A stretch of DNA of 64,000 bases from Oleispira antarctica RB-8 (GCA_000967895.1 FO203512.1:1573350-1637349), one strand, 5' to 3'. Numbered from the stretch's first letter, positions 54,981 through 64,000 are shown. Made by a program: numbers and translations. The notes: generated by a model not told the origin, from the sequence alone.

Positions 54981-57900
54981 ATGGATATTGCAAAAGCGTC
55001 TATTCGTACGCCGGTAAATACTTGGTTATTAGTCGTCATTTGTTTAATCGGTGGCTTATTGGGTTTAGCAGACATTGGTCGTTTAGAAGATCCGTCCTTT
55101 ACTATTAAGCAGGCGATGGTGGTTACTGCTTACCCTGGGGCCAGTGCTGAGCAGGTAGAGCAAGAAGTTACTGAACCGCTTGAGACGGCAATTCAGCAAA
55201 TGTCTCAAATCGATAAAGTTCGCTCGGTGTCAAAGCCAGGGGTTTCTGAAATTACCGTTGAAATGAAACCAACGTTTGATGGTAACGAGCTGCCCCAAAT
55301 TTGGGATGAATTGCGCAAACGTATGCGGGATGCACAAAATGCATTGCCGACGGGGGTTCAATCTATTCGTGTTGCTGATGATTTTGGTGATGTGTATGGA
55401 TTATATTATGCGCTTACGGCACCTGATTTTACGCCGTATCAATTACGTGAATTCTCACGGGTTATTCGCCGCGATTTATTGACGGTTCCCAATGTGACTA
55501 AGGTATCTGTTGAAGGTGTTTTGAAGCAGCAAATCACGATTCATATCGACACATCACAGTTAGCAAATTTAGGTATTTCTTTACCCGATGTGAAGAGTGC
55601 ATTGGCATTTAGTTTACGCCCTTATAGTAGCGGTCGTTTACACATTGATGGCCAGCGTATTCGTATTCCTGTTGGTGGAGTGGAATCTCATGTAGATGCC
55701 ATTGAAAGCATTACTCTGGGCTTACCGGGCTCAACCAGTCAAATTCGCATTAAAGACATTGCAGAAGTAACGTTTGATGTCGTGGATATTCCTGATGTTT
55801 TGATCAGTCATAATGGCCAATCTGCAATTACTCTCGCAGTCGCGGCGAACATCGAAGCCAATGTGGTGGATGTGGGTATTGCCGTTCGTGAACGTATGGA
55901 CCAAATATTAGCCGATCTACCCGCAGGTATTATTCTGCAACCAATTTATGATCAAGCACAAGTGGTTGACGAGGCGGTTGGTGGTTTTATTACCAATTTA
56001 ATCCTGTCAGTCGCAGTGGTGATTGCGACTCTCTGTATTTTTATGGGCTGGCGTGCCGGCATCGTCGTAGGCTCTGTTTTGTTACTGACTGTTCTGGGCA
56101 CTATTTTAGTTATGTGGCTTTATGGGCTCAACCTACAGCGCATTTCTTTAGGTGCTTTGGTTATTGCGATGGGGATGCTCGTGGATAATGCGATTGTAGT
56201 CGCAGAGGGCATGATGCTGCGTATGCAAAAAGGCTATAACGCTTTAGACGCGTCTAGCTATGTTGTAAAGCAAACTCAGTGGCCACTATTAGGCGCGACG
56301 GCGATTGGTATTGCAGCATTTTCTGGTGTTGGCTTATCAAGTGATGCGACCGGAGAATTTCTATTTTCATTGTTTGCGGTTATTTTAATATCGCTCTTTT
56401 TGTCTTGGGTATTGGCCATTACGGTTGCGCCATTATTTGGTTCTTATTTCTTTAAGGTTGGAAAGAAAGGCAATGATGAAAGCTTTAATAGCTCTCTACA
56501 TAATCTATACAAACGGTTTTTATTAACCGCATTACGTAATCGCGGAAAAACGGTTTTTATATTAGTGGCGGTAACAGTTGTTAGTTACATGAGTTTTGGC
56601 CTAGTGAAACAAGGCTTTTTCCCGGCCTCGAATACTCCTATTTATTACGTGAATTATTGGGGCCCTCAATCTCGTGATATTCGTGAGACCGCAGAGTACA
56701 TGAAGAAAGCCGAGGCATTTGCTCAAAGTTACGAAGAGGTAGAAGCCGTCACTACGTTTGTGGGTAAAGGGGCAACGCGTTACACGCTAACGTATTCTCC
56801 AGAGCAATCGAATGAGAGCTATGGAGTGATGATTATTCGCACCAAAGAACGAGATCAAATTCCTGAGCTGATTGATAAATTGACTCTTCAGTTGCAAGAA
56901 AATGATCCTGATGCGCGAATTTATAATACTCGAGTTATTTTTGGTCCAGGTGTTGGCGCTAAATTAGAAGCACGCTTTATTGGCCCTGACCAAACGGTTT
57001 TACGCAAATTAGCGGAAGAAGCAGAGGCCCTCTTTGAGCAAGACGGGCAGGTTAAAGATATTCGTCATAACTGGCGTCAAAAAGAGCTGATTCTTGTTCC
57101 TCAATATGATGAATATGCTGCAGGTGTTGCGGGTGTCACGCGGGCTGATTTCTCTGATGCGGTTCAGTTTTCAAGCAATGGGCTGAAACTTGGCAAGTTA
57201 CGTGATGGGGATTATAGCTACGATATTATTGCGAAAGCCAAAACCCCTCATGAAACAGCGGAAGAAACGGATGAGTTAAAGCAGTTGCAGGATGCGCTGG
57301 TCTGGAGTCAGTACCAACGTAGTTATGTGCCGGTGCGCCAGATCAGTCCTAAAATGCAAATAGAATCAGAAGGGGCATTGATTTATCGTCGAGATCGAAT
57401 TCGTACAATCAGTGTGTATGCTGAGCCGGGCAATAATGATACGGCAGGGTCGGCGTTAAGTCGTCTTCGACCACAAATCGAAGCGATTGAATTACCTGAT
57501 GGCTACCGAATTGAGTGGGGCGGCGAATTTGAAAGTGCTGCTAAGGCACAAAAGGCATTGGGCGGAGGATTGCCGTTAGGCTTCTTGGTGATGATCTTAA
57601 TTACCATTTTCTTATTCGGTACGGTACGTGAGCCGTTAATTATTTGGCTTATTGTTCCTATGGCTGTCTGTGGTGTAGTTGCAGGCCTCTTAATTGCCGA
57701 CTTACCTTTTGGTTTCATGTCTTTGCTGGGCTTTTTAAGCTTGTTTGGTATGTTAATTAAGAATGCGATCGTCTTGCTTGAAGAAATAGATATTCAAATT
57801 GAAACTGGCATGGATAAGTTTGAAGCGATTGTGGAAGCGAGCTTAAGTCGTTTACGTCCGGTCTCTTTAGCGGCGATAACAACGATCTTGGGCATGGCGC

Positions 57901-58034
57901 CTTTGTTAACAGACGCTTTCTTCGCGGATATGGCGGTGACTATTATGGGTGGCTTAACCTTTGCCACGGTTTTAACCATGATTGCGGTCCCTGTTTTATT
58001 CAGTCTCTTTTATAAGATAGAACCGAAGGCGTAA
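54981..58034 (+). CDS. RND efflux inner membrane transporter (AcrB family)
   Basis: A 1017-residue pump with the usual twelve transmembrane helices and two large periplasmic loops. The N-terminal ITAYPGASAEQVEQEVT-like block (VTAYPGASAEQVEQ), LVIAMGMLVDNAIVVAEGM with proton-relay Asp in TM4, and LLGFLSLFGMLIKNAIVLLEEID in TM10-11 are typical. Lipophilic drugs, detergents or metabolites are likely substrates but specificity cannot be read here. It uses its adaptor upstream and probably a TolC-like channel elsewhere. Confidence 0.95.
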   Translation: MDIAKASIRTPVNTWLLVVICLIGGLLGLADIGRLEDPSFTIKQAMVVTAYPGASAEQVEQEVTEPLETAIQQMSQIDKVRSVSKPGVSEITVEMKPTFDGNELPQIWDELRKRMRDAQNALPTGVQSIRVADDFGDVYGLYYALTAPDFTPYQLREFSRVIRRDLLTVPNVTKVSVEGVLKQQITIHIDTSQLANLGISLPDVKSALAFSLRPYSSGRLHIDGQRIRIPVGGVESHVDAIESITLGLPGSTSQIRIKDIAEVTFDVVDIPDVLISHNGQSAITLAVAANIEANVVDVGIAVRERMDQILADLPAGIILQPIYDQAQVVDEAVGGFITNLILSVAVVIATLCIFMGWRAGIVVGSVLLLTVLGTILVMWLYGLNLQRISLGALVIAMGMLVDNAIVVAEGMMLRMQKGYNALDASSYVVKQTQWPLLGATAIGIAAFSGVGLSSDATGEFLFSLFAVILISLFLSWVLAITVAPLFGSYFFKVGKKGNDESFNSSLHNLYKRFLLTALRNRGKTVFILVAVTVVSYMSFGLVKQGFFPASNTPIYYVNYWGPQSRDIRETAEYMKKAEAFAQSYEEVEAVTTFVGKGATRYTLTYSPEQSNESYGVMIIRTKERDQIPELIDKLTLQLQENDPDARIYNTRVIFGPGVGAKLEARFIGPDQTVLRKLAEEAEALFEQDGQVKDIRHNWRQKELILVPQYDEYAAGVAGVTRADFSDAVQFSSNGLKLGKLRDGDYSYDIIAKAKTPHETAEETDELKQLQDALVWSQYQRSYVPVRQISPKMQIESEGALIYRRDRIRTISVYAEPGNNDTAGSALSRLRPQIEAIELPDGYRIEWGGEFESAAKAQKALGGGLPLGFLVMILITIFLFGTVREPLIIWLIVPMAVCGVVAGLLIADLPFGFMSLLGFLSLFGMLIKNAIVLLEEIDIQIETGMDKFEAIVEASLSRLRPVSLAAITTILGMAPLLTDAFFADMAVTIMGGLTFATVLTMIAVPVLFSLFYKIEPKA

Positions 58035-58050
58035 CATCTGCATTCCGTTT

Positions 58051-58092
58051 AAAGGCTTGGCTTTGATAAATATTAAAGTCAGGCCTTTTTTA
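58051..58092 (+). terminator. Terminator after the RND operon
   Basis: AAAGGCTTGGCTTT (58051-58064) pairs with AAAGTCAGGCCTTT (58075-58088), with two G·U pairs, followed by a T-run. It lies 17 bp after the pump stop. Confidence 0.85.
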
Positions 58093-58143
58093 TTGCACCA
58101 CGATTATGAGGGAGATTAGGCTGTTGTTGCTCCGTTACGTCAG

Positions 58144-58232
58144 AGATGGCTACTGTGCAGTTCCCTCCAGAATAGAAATCCCTTAAGATAGCCGTCTTTA
58201 TGACAACGAATCTCAGTACGATATCGAGATTC
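58144..58232 (+). promoter_or_regulatory. Potentially structured leader upstream of the retropepsin-like gene
   Basis: AGATGGCTA (58144-58152) can pair with TAGCCGTCT (58189-58197; one U·G), and GAATCTC (58208-58214) with GAGATTC (58226-58232). The ATG at 58279 has no strong Shine-Dalgarno. No known riboswitch motif was recognised. Confidence 0.3.
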
Positions 58233-58278
58233 ATCTAAATTTATACCGTCATTATTTACTAAGGTTATCGTCGTTAAC

Positions 58279-59052
58279 ATGTTTAAAAATACAATAATTA
58301 TTGCTGTATTGGTCTTTCTTTCTGGCTGTGCCTTCATGAGCCCAGAGAAATCTTTAAATAAGACTCTTGAGGCGGTGAATAACAGTGAACAGAATATTAC
58401 CCGTCGACTTGAAGGATTAGACGCCAACTTAAGTAAGCAAACTAATTATATCGATGGCTTAGAATCTAAAATGGTCCAGCTCAGTAGAGACGTGGCATTA
58501 CTCAAAAAGAGTCATGTGGATGGTGCTTCGGTTAAAACGCTGACCAATATGAAACCCAATCCAAAGGCATCTTCGAATGTTGTTGTGGCCGATCTTGAAC
58601 CGCAAGCTCGCACAGGCATGGTCACATTAGGGTCATTAGAAAAAGTTTATATTGATGTTGTAAAGAGTGCTTTTGTTGCTCGGGTTGATACTGGGGCCAC
58701 AACATCTTCAATTAATGCGATTGATATACAAAAATTTGAGCGTGATGGCAAAAAATGGGTTAAATTCCATGTGTCAGATGAAGAGACAGCCCCTGAAAAC
58801 CGTAAGTGGGTAGAGGCTCCGATTGCTCGGCATGTGAAAATTCGTCAATCCAGTGCTGATGAATTAGAACGGCGTTCGGTTGTTGAGCTGTGGGTAAAAA
58901 TTGGTAGAATTCATGAGAAAGCACAGTTCACGCTTACCGATCGAACGCAGATGGATTACCCCATTTTATTGGGACGAGAATTTATCCAAGATGTTGCACT
59001 CGTGGATGTGAGTCGAGATTTTATCGAGTCAAAAGCACCTAAAAAACCTTAA
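58279..59052 (+). CDS. Retropepsin-like aspartic protease lipoprotein (RimB/DUF785 family)
   Basis: A 257-residue lipoprotein: lipobox LSGC with Cys17, a coiled coil at about 24-78, a linker, then a retropepsin-like domain from about residue 112. ARVDTGATTSSINA holds the catalytic D-T-G at 137-139, and DYPILLGREFIQDVALVDVSR is the second conserved block. The family is often misnamed 'ATP-dependent zinc protease'; the E. coli-type RimB relatives act on glutamate-ligated targets with RimK. It heads a three-gene set with the transglutaminase-7TM protein and ATP-grasp ligase. Confidence 0.88.
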   Translation: MFKNTIIIAVLVFLSGCAFMSPEKSLNKTLEAVNNSEQNITRRLEGLDANLSKQTNYIDGLESKMVQLSRDVALLKKSHVDGASVKTLTNMKPNPKASSNVVVADLEPQARTGMVTLGSLEKVYIDVVKSAFVARVDTGATTSSINAIDIQKFERDGKKWVKFHVSDEETAPENRKWVEAPIARHVKIRQSSADELERRSVVELWVKIGRIHEKAQFTLTDRTQMDYPILLGREFIQDVALVDVSRDFIESKAPKKP

Positions 59053-59097
59053 AAAAACAATATAAAAAATTAACTTAGATTGATCTAAGGGAACGTT

Positions 59098-60606
59098 ATG
59101 ACGTCTAGAGTGCCATTTTATTTTCTTATCTCCATGCTTGTCATCGTCGGGATTACGTTAAGTATTATGCGTCATCAGGATTATGGTGTGCCATGGACTC
59201 CGGGTGAATCAAGACAAGTTTGGGATATTGAAGCGCGTATTGAGTTTATTGCTTCGGGAGGCCCCGCTAAAGTTTCTTTTGCCGTACCTCACACACAAGC
59301 AGGATTTACCTTGGTGGATGACAGTGCATCTTCTTCAGGTTACGGTCTATCATATATTAATACCGATACGGGCCGCCGTGCAGAATGGTCTATTCGTCAA
59401 GCGAAGGGCGCACAAACGATTTATTATAAAACCCAGTTTTTGATTGATCCACAAGCCAAAGTTTCTACTATTCCACCTGTTAAAAGCGATTTAATTGCCC
59501 CCACATTCAGCGCTCCACAGCAAGCGGCGGTGGAAGCAATTATTGCTCAGGCCAGCGCACGCTCAGCCGATAATGTGACATTTGCACGAGAACTCATTAA
59601 GCAGCTGAACGATCTGGATAACCAAAACGCATCCTTAATGCTATATGATTTTAGTAAAGTAGAAGCCATTTCTAAGTTACTCGCAATATCTAATATTTAT
59701 AATAAAACAGTCGGTGTTGTGGAGCTTGAAGACGGACGTCGTCGTCAATCTATTATTCCAATGATCGAAGTATGGGACGGTAAAGCGTGGCAGTTATTTA
59801 ATCCTGAGAGTAATGAGCAGCGGGTGCAGAGGAATGTTCTTATTTGGGATGAATCAAATGTATCATTACTGGATGTAATTGGGGGTAAGAGCAGTAAGGT
59901 ATTTTACTCAATGATTTCTCAAGACATTACACCCACAACGGCAACGAAGAAAAAAGCGATCGCCGACCATTTATTAAACTTCTCAATTCACAGTTTGCCA
60001 TTAGAAGAACAGGCGATGTTTAAAACCATTATGTTAATTCCTATTGGGGCATTAATTGTGGTGTTTTTGCGTGTACTCATCGGTTTGAAAACTTCGGGCA
60101 CTTTTATGCCAGTATTGATTGCAGTCGCTTTTGTGCAAACGCAATTACTGCCGGGTATTATTGGTTTTTTGTTGATCGTAGGAACGGGATTGGTGATTCG
60201 CGGGTATTTATCTAAGCTCAATTTACTCTTGGTATCGCGAATATCGGCGGTAATAATCTCGGTTATTTTAATAATATCGGTCTTTACCATTGTGTCGTTC
60301 AATATCGGTTTAACTCAAGGGTTAACCATTACCTTCTTTCCTATGATCATCTTGTCGTGGACGATTGAGCGTATGTCGATTCTATGGGAAGAAGAAGGGG
60401 CAAAAGAAGTCTTTATGCAAGGCGGTGGTTCATTGTTTACCGCAGTTTTGATTTATTTAGCCATGACCAATCCTTATGTTCAGCATGCGACCTTCAATTT
60501 TATTGGCTCTCAGTTCATCGTTTTAGCGGCTATCCTATTATTAGGTAACTACACAGGCTATCGCTTGTTAGAGCTAAAAAGATTTAAATCACTTGCGGAA
60601 AACTAA
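59098..60606 (+). CDS. Inactive transglutaminase fused to seven transmembrane helices
   Basis: A 502-residue membrane protein. One N-terminal helix (about 6-23) precedes a periplasmic domain of about 280 residues: a beta-rich part, then a transglutaminase-like fold (FARELIKQLNDLDNQNASLML..., WDGKAWQLFNPES) in which no Cys is visible at the usual active site. Seven predicted helices follow from about residue 310 to 490. This is the known 'inactive transglutaminase/7TM' family. It always seems to accompany the retropepsin-like and ATP-grasp genes, as here, and the function is not established. ATP-grasp ligase starts 3 bp downstream. Confidence 0.88.
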   Translation: MTSRVPFYFLISMLVIVGITLSIMRHQDYGVPWTPGESRQVWDIEARIEFIASGGPAKVSFAVPHTQAGFTLVDDSASSSGYGLSYINTDTGRRAEWSIRQAKGAQTIYYKTQFLIDPQAKVSTIPPVKSDLIAPTFSAPQQAAVEAIIAQASARSADNVTFARELIKQLNDLDNQNASLMLYDFSKVEAISKLLAISNIYNKTVGVVELEDGRRRQSIIPMIEVWDGKAWQLFNPESNEQRVQRNVLIWDESNVSLLDVIGGKSSKVFYSMISQDITPTTATKKKAIADHLLNFSIHSLPLEEQAMFKTIMLIPIGALIVVFLRVLIGLKTSGTFMPVLIAVAFVQTQLLPGIIGFLLIVGTGLVIRGYLSKLNLLLVSRISAVIISVILIISVFTIVSFNIGLTQGLTITFFPMIILSWTIERMSILWEEEGAKEVFMQGGGSLFTAVLIYLAMTNPYVQHATFNFIGSQFIVLAAILLLGNYTGYRLLELKRFKSLAEN

Positions 60607-60609
60607 GCT

Positions 60610-61596
60610 ATGTTTTCTGTATTCTCGATATTTGCTTCTCCCAAAAAACTGCACGCCAAAGGTGTGATGGGAATGAATAAACGTAATGGCGCTTATATTG
60701 GGCGCTATAACGACCGTTCGAAATACCCCTTGGTCGACGATAAGCTCAAAACAAAGATCATTGCTCAAGCACATGGAGCCACAGTGCCTAAGTTGATCGG
60801 TGTAATCGCTCAGCAAGCTGAAGTTAAGCGCATTCATGAGATGGTGAAACACTGGCCAGGTTTTGTGATTAAGCCCGCTCGAGGTTCCGGTGGTAAAGGT
60901 ATCTTGGTCGTTATTTCTCATGCCAATGGTGAGTATATTAAGCCTTCTGGACAAGTCATTAATGAAGAAGGCGTAGAGCGTCACATCAGTAATGCATTAG
61001 CGGGTTTGTTTTCTCTGGGCGGCAAGAACGATGTGGCCGTGGTTGAAAACCTGATCAAATTTGATGATGTCGCTTTTGATGGATTTAGTTATGAGGGGGT
61101 GCCAGACATTCGAGTGATCGTATTTAAAGGCTATCCCGTGATGGCGATGATGCGATGTTCAACGTCAGCATCCGATGGAAAAGCCAACTTGCATCAAGGT
61201 GCTGTTGGAGTGGGGTTGGATATGGGAACAGGTCGAGCAGTGAGAGCGGTTCAATTTGACCATCCTGTTACGCATCATCCCGATACAGGCAAAACACTGA
61301 ATGATTTAGTGGTTCCTAATTGGGAGAACTTACTCATCTTGGCCTCAAGTGCTTGGGAAATGACGGGTTTGGGCTACATGGGCACAGACATGGTATTAGA
61401 CAAAGAAGAAGGCCCGATGGTATTAGAACTTAATGCGCGCCCGGGGTTGGCTATACAAATAGCGAATGGCGCAGGCTTACTTCCTCGTTTGCAAAATATT
61501 GAAGCTATTCCAATTGCTATTCCTGCTCAATACCCAAAAGCTTCTGAACGTGTGGCTTATGCGATGCAACAATTTTCTGCTGACCCACAGTTCTAA
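60610..61596 (+). CDS. Alpha-L-glutamate ligase-like ATP-grasp protein (RimK-related)
   Basis: A 328-residue ATP-grasp enzyme. FVIKPARGSGGKGILVV is the nucleotide-binding loop, PDIRVIVFKGYPVMAMMR the central block and MVLELNARPGLAIQIANGAGL the Mg-binding C-terminal motif. The family is related to RimK, which adds glutamates to protein or small-molecule acceptors. With the two upstream genes it forms a tight unit (3-bp gap), so a peptide or amino-acid ligation/removal cycle linked to the envelope is inferred. The acceptor is unknown. Confidence 0.9.
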   Translation: MFSVFSIFASPKKLHAKGVMGMNKRNGAYIGRYNDRSKYPLVDDKLKTKIIAQAHGATVPKLIGVIAQQAEVKRIHEMVKHWPGFVIKPARGSGGKGILVVISHANGEYIKPSGQVINEEGVERHISNALAGLFSLGGKNDVAVVENLIKFDDVAFDGFSYEGVPDIRVIVFKGYPVMAMMRCSTSASDGKANLHQGAVGVGLDMGTGRAVRAVQFDHPVTHHPDTGKTLNDLVVPNWENLLILASSAWEMTGLGYMGTDMVLDKEEGPMVLELNARPGLAIQIANGAGLLPRLQNIEAIPIAIPAQYPKASERVAYAMQQFSADPQF

Positions 61597-61672
61597 TTGT
61601 CTTTGGCGCAAGCCCTATTTTAAACAAAAGCCCTGTCTTTAGCGGTCGCTTATTTAATTATTAGGATCCATC

Positions 61673-62446
61673 ATGTGTGAATTACTTGGCATGAGTGCCA
61701 ATACCCCCACCGATTTATGTTTTAGCTTCACGGGTTTAACTCAACGTGGAGGTAATACCGGCCCGCACAGTGATGGCTGGGGTGTCGCTTTTTATGAAGG
61801 GAAGGGCATACGCAGTTTTCATGAATCCAGCCCCAGCGCAGATTCAAAAATTGCCGATATGGTGCAGCGTCATCCGATAAAAAGTAAAACTGCGCTATGT
61901 CACATTCGCCAAGCCAATGTTGGAGAGGTTTGCCTTGCCAATACCCATCCTTTTATTCGTGAGTTATGGGGGCGCAACTGGGTCTTTGCTCACAATGGGC
62001 AGATCAATGATTTTGTCAGCCGCGTGGGAATGTATGAGCCGATTGGTGATACGGACAGCGAAAATATTTTTTGTGATTTAATGAATCAAGTTCGTCAAAA
62101 TCTTCCCCGCGATGCGATGTTAAACCAGCTGGCAGATTGCCTTGTGGTGCTGGCAAAAGATTATAATGAGCAGGGCGTCTTTAATTGCTTGTTAAGTAAT
62201 GGTGATTGGTTATTTACGTTTTGCAGTACTAAATTGGCGTGTATTACGCGTCGTGCACCGTTTGGTCCTGCTTGTTTAACCGACGCTGATGTGACGATTG
62301 ATTTCTCAGCAGAAACGACCCATAACGATGTCGTCAGTATTATCGCAACGCAACCACTGACGTCGGATGAAGCGTGGGAGGTTTATGAGCCCGGTGAATG
62401 GCGTTTATGGCAGTTGGGTGAAGTGATCGCTCAGGGTATTGTGTAG
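61673..62446 (+). CDS. yafJ: Class II glutamine amidotransferase (YafJ-like)
   Basis: A 257-residue Ntn-hydrolase. Cys2 directly after the start Met (MCELLGMSANTPTD) is the nucleophile; GGNTGPHSDGWGVAFY, HIRQANVG and NWVFAHNGQI are the glutaminase motifs. No synthase domain is attached. E. coli YafJ is a predicted amidotransferase of uncertain acceptor. Its place after the ATP-grasp gene may be incidental because a 76-bp gap separates them. Confidence 0.9.
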   Translation: MCELLGMSANTPTDLCFSFTGLTQRGGNTGPHSDGWGVAFYEGKGIRSFHESSPSADSKIADMVQRHPIKSKTALCHIRQANVGEVCLANTHPFIRELWGRNWVFAHNGQINDFVSRVGMYEPIGDTDSENIFCDLMNQVRQNLPRDAMLNQLADCLVVLAKDYNEQGVFNCLLSNGDWLFTFCSTKLACITRRAPFGPACLTDADVTIDFSAETTHNDVVSIIATQPLTSDEAWEVYEPGEWRLWQLGEVIAQGIV

Positions 62447-62481
62447 TCCTTGCGCCGTGCTTTATTGTTTTCGTTAAGCAT

Positions 62482-62523
62482 AAAAAAACCCCGCATTCTT
62501 ATTTCAGAACTCGGGGTTTTTTA
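62482..62523. terminator. Bidirectional terminator between yafJ and pntB
   Basis: AAAAAACCCCG (62483-62493) and CGGGGTTTTTT (62512-62522) with an 18-nt loop that has its own TTCT/AGAA pairing. A/T flanks on both sides let it serve the two convergent genes. Confidence 0.92.
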
Positions 62524-62558
62524 TTGCGCGTGATTTATAAAAAATCAGGCGCCTTTAC

Positions 62559-63968
62559 TTAAAGATCTTTCAACGCACCAATCGTATCTTGCAATACTTT
62601 CTTCGCATCGCCAGTGACCATTAACGCGTTATCACGAATAAATAACTCGTTTGGAATTCCAGCAAAACCTGGAGACAAACCACGCTTAACTACAACAACC
62701 GTTTTTGCGTTGTGTACGTTAAGAATCGGCATGCCAAAAATTGGCGAGTTAGGATCTTGTGCAGCACCTGGGTTAACAACGTCGTTAGCACCCAATACGA
62801 TGGCAACATCCGTCTGAGAGAACTCGGGGTTAATGGTATCCATGTCAACCAACTGATCGTATGGTACTTCTGCTTCAGCAAGTAATACGTTCATGTGGCC
62901 AGGCATACGACCGGCTACTGGGTGAATCGCGTATTTAACTTCAGTGCCGTTCTTTTCAAGCATATTCGCCAGTTCACGAGTCGCGTGCTGCGCTTGTGCT
63001 ACCGCCAAACCATAACCTGGAACAAAAACAACTTTCTGCGCACTGTCTAAAAGCATGGCCAGTTCATCAGCGTTCGAGAACTTAACTTTGCCTTCGTAAA
63101 ATGCATCATTTTCAGATTTAGTCACGCCGCTTTGAGTGGACATAGAACCCCCAAATAATACATTGGTTAGAGAGCGGTTCATTGCTTTACACATGATGCT
63201 GGTTAAGATAATGCCGGAAGCACCGACCAAAGAGCCAACAATAATCAGACCGTTGTTGCCTAGTACAAAACCAGCAGCAGCGCCGGCTAAACCAGAGTAA
63301 GAGTTCAAAAGAGAAACAACAACAGGCATATCAGCGCCACCAATTGGCATTACCAAGCACACACCTAAAATCAAACATACAAGGATCAAACCAAGAATCA
63401 ACAAATCAGAATTTAGTTGGCTGTAAGCAGAGAAATATACTGCGCCAGCAATCAAGGTTAAGAAGCATATTTTAACAATGGCTTTGTACAGTTTTACTTT
63501 ATTTGAATCGCCGATCTTACCTTTCAATTTACCCACGGCAACGAAAGACCCTGTTAGGGTTACTGCACCGATTAAAATAGAAAGAATAACGGCAACAGAC
63601 CAATCATAGGTCACTGCAAACTTGCCCATTTCAGCAAGCTTCTGGCTTTCTAAATAGTTCGCCGCTGCCACTAATAAAGAAGCACCACCACCAATACCGT
63701 TTAGGGTTGCTACCATTTCTGGCATGTCGGTCATGGCGACTTTTTTAGCGATGAAAGCACCGATAGCGCCACCAATCAATACACCTAAAAGAATGTATTC
63801 ATAAGTGATTACATTACTGTCTAGTAAGGCAGCAATAACAGCAATCAACATAGCAGAAGCAGACATTCTATTGCCACGTACTGCTGTTTTCGGAGAAGTT
63901 AACCCTTTTACGCCTAGGATAAATAATACTGCGGCTACTAGGTAACCTAGATTAATTAATACGTCCAT
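62559..63968 (-). CDS. pntB: NAD(P) transhydrogenase subunit beta
   Basis: A 469-residue membrane subunit of the proton-translocating transhydrogenase, moving hydride from NADH to NADP+. About nine transmembrane segments fill residues 1-265 (MVATLNGIGGGASLLVAAAN; MPIGGADMPVVVSLLNSYSGLAGAAAGF). The NADP-binding dIII domain follows: VVFVPGYGLAVAQAQHA, HPVAGRMPGHMNVLLAEA, LGANDVVNPGA and VVKRGLSPGFAG. It overlaps or closely follows the partial pntA-type gene at the window edge. Confidence 0.96.
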   Translation of the reverse strand: MDVLINLGYLVAAVLFILGVKGLTSPKTAVRGNRMSASAMLIAVIAALLDSNVITYEYILLGVLIGGAIGAFIAKKVAMTDMPEMVATLNGIGGGASLLVAAANYLESQKLAEMGKFAVTYDWSVAVILSILIGAVTLTGSFVAVGKLKGKIGDSNKVKLYKAIVKICFLTLIAGAVYFSAYSQLNSDLLILGLILVCLILGVCLVMPIGGADMPVVVSLLNSYSGLAGAAAGFVLGNNGLIIVGSLVGASGIILTSIMCKAMNRSLTNVLFGGSMSTQSGVTKSENDAFYEGKVKFSNADELAMLLDSAQKVVFVPGYGLAVAQAQHATRELANMLEKNGTEVKYAIHPVAGRMPGHMNVLLAEAEVPYDQLVDMDTINPEFSQTDVAIVLGANDVVNPGAAQDPNSPIFGMPILNVHNAKTVVVVKRGLSPGFAGIPNELFIRDNALMVTGDAKKVLQDTIGALKDL

Positions 63969-63980
63969 TAGTCTGTTACC

Positions 63981-64000
63981 TTATTTTCTTTTAAACATGT
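63981..64000 (-). CDS. Partial 3' end of probable pntA subunit gene
   Basis: On the minus strand upstream of pntB the sequence reads ATG TTT AAA AGA AAA TAA, giving C-terminal residues MFKRK and a stop at 63981-63983. This resembles the end of the small PntA-type subunit that precedes pntB. Only six codons are visible. Confidence 0.4.

Noticed and set aside
58140-58427. A 95-codon minus-strand ORF covering the start of the retropepsin-like gene.
   Set aside because: It overlaps a well-supported lipoprotein start on the plus strand and lacks recognisable features.

Overview
The window reads as chromosomal DNA from a marine-type gammaproteobacterium near Oceanospirillales/Pseudomonadales. Base composition is moderately AT-rich. 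Gene order closely follows Pseudomonas-like blocks: ygfZ-sdhE-ygfX-nadB-rpoE-rseA-rseC-degQ-lepA-rnc-era-recO-pdxJ-acpS; gacS-cysM-rlmD-relA-mazG; ppc-adk-tsaB-uppP-rsmJ-plsB; suhB-trmJ-cysE-iscR-iscS-ndk-rlmN-pilF-ispG-hisS-yfgM-bamB-der. The species is inferred only from this and was not searched. No rRNA, tRNA, CRISPR array, prophage or intact insertion sequence was seen.

Layout. 1-4.6 kb: a partial membrane protein, a 3-hydroxyisobutyryl-CoA hydrolase-like protein, a tandem HDOD pair and YgfZ. 4.7-16.9 kb: SdhE, YgfX, NadB, the sigma-E envelope-stress operon, then translation, RNA-processing, repair and cofactor genes. 16.9-25.6 kb: the GacS hybrid kinase, CysM, RlmD, RelA and MazG. 26-36.5 kb: Ppc, Adk, a histone-H1-like AT-hook protein, TsaB, UppP, RsmJ, PlsB and SlyX. 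36.8-51.2 kb: a membrane-anchored cold-shock-domain protein, a degenerate SuhB, TrmJ, CysE, IscR, IscS and the ndk-to-der block. 51.2-64 kb: an unknown secreted protein behind a Shine-Dalgarno-masking hairpin, a CvfB-like protein, a TetR/RND efflux locus, a three-gene envelope system (retropepsin-like lipoprotein, transglutaminase-7TM, ATP-grasp ligase), a class II glutamine amidotransferase and the pntAB transhydrogenase.

The most notable points are departures from expected gene content and unusual cis elements. iscS is followed directly by ndk: iscU, iscA, hscB, hscA and fdx are absent, and IscS itself lacks its usual C-terminal tail. SuhB has lost the DGT of its metal-binding motif. rseB, lepB and rodZ are absent from their customary places. 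An 18-bp hairpin, including U·G pairs like a fourU thermometer, buries the Shine-Dalgarno of the gene at 51250. Three genes (rseC, acpS, trmJ) carry short tandem duplications over their start codons. A 57-codon minus-strand ORF sits behind a long hairpin at 37.5-37.7 kb.

Start codons were reassigned wherever a Shine-Dalgarno sequence or family alignment from memory favoured an internal start; each case is stated. Functional calls rest on recognised motifs and gene order, not on database searches.
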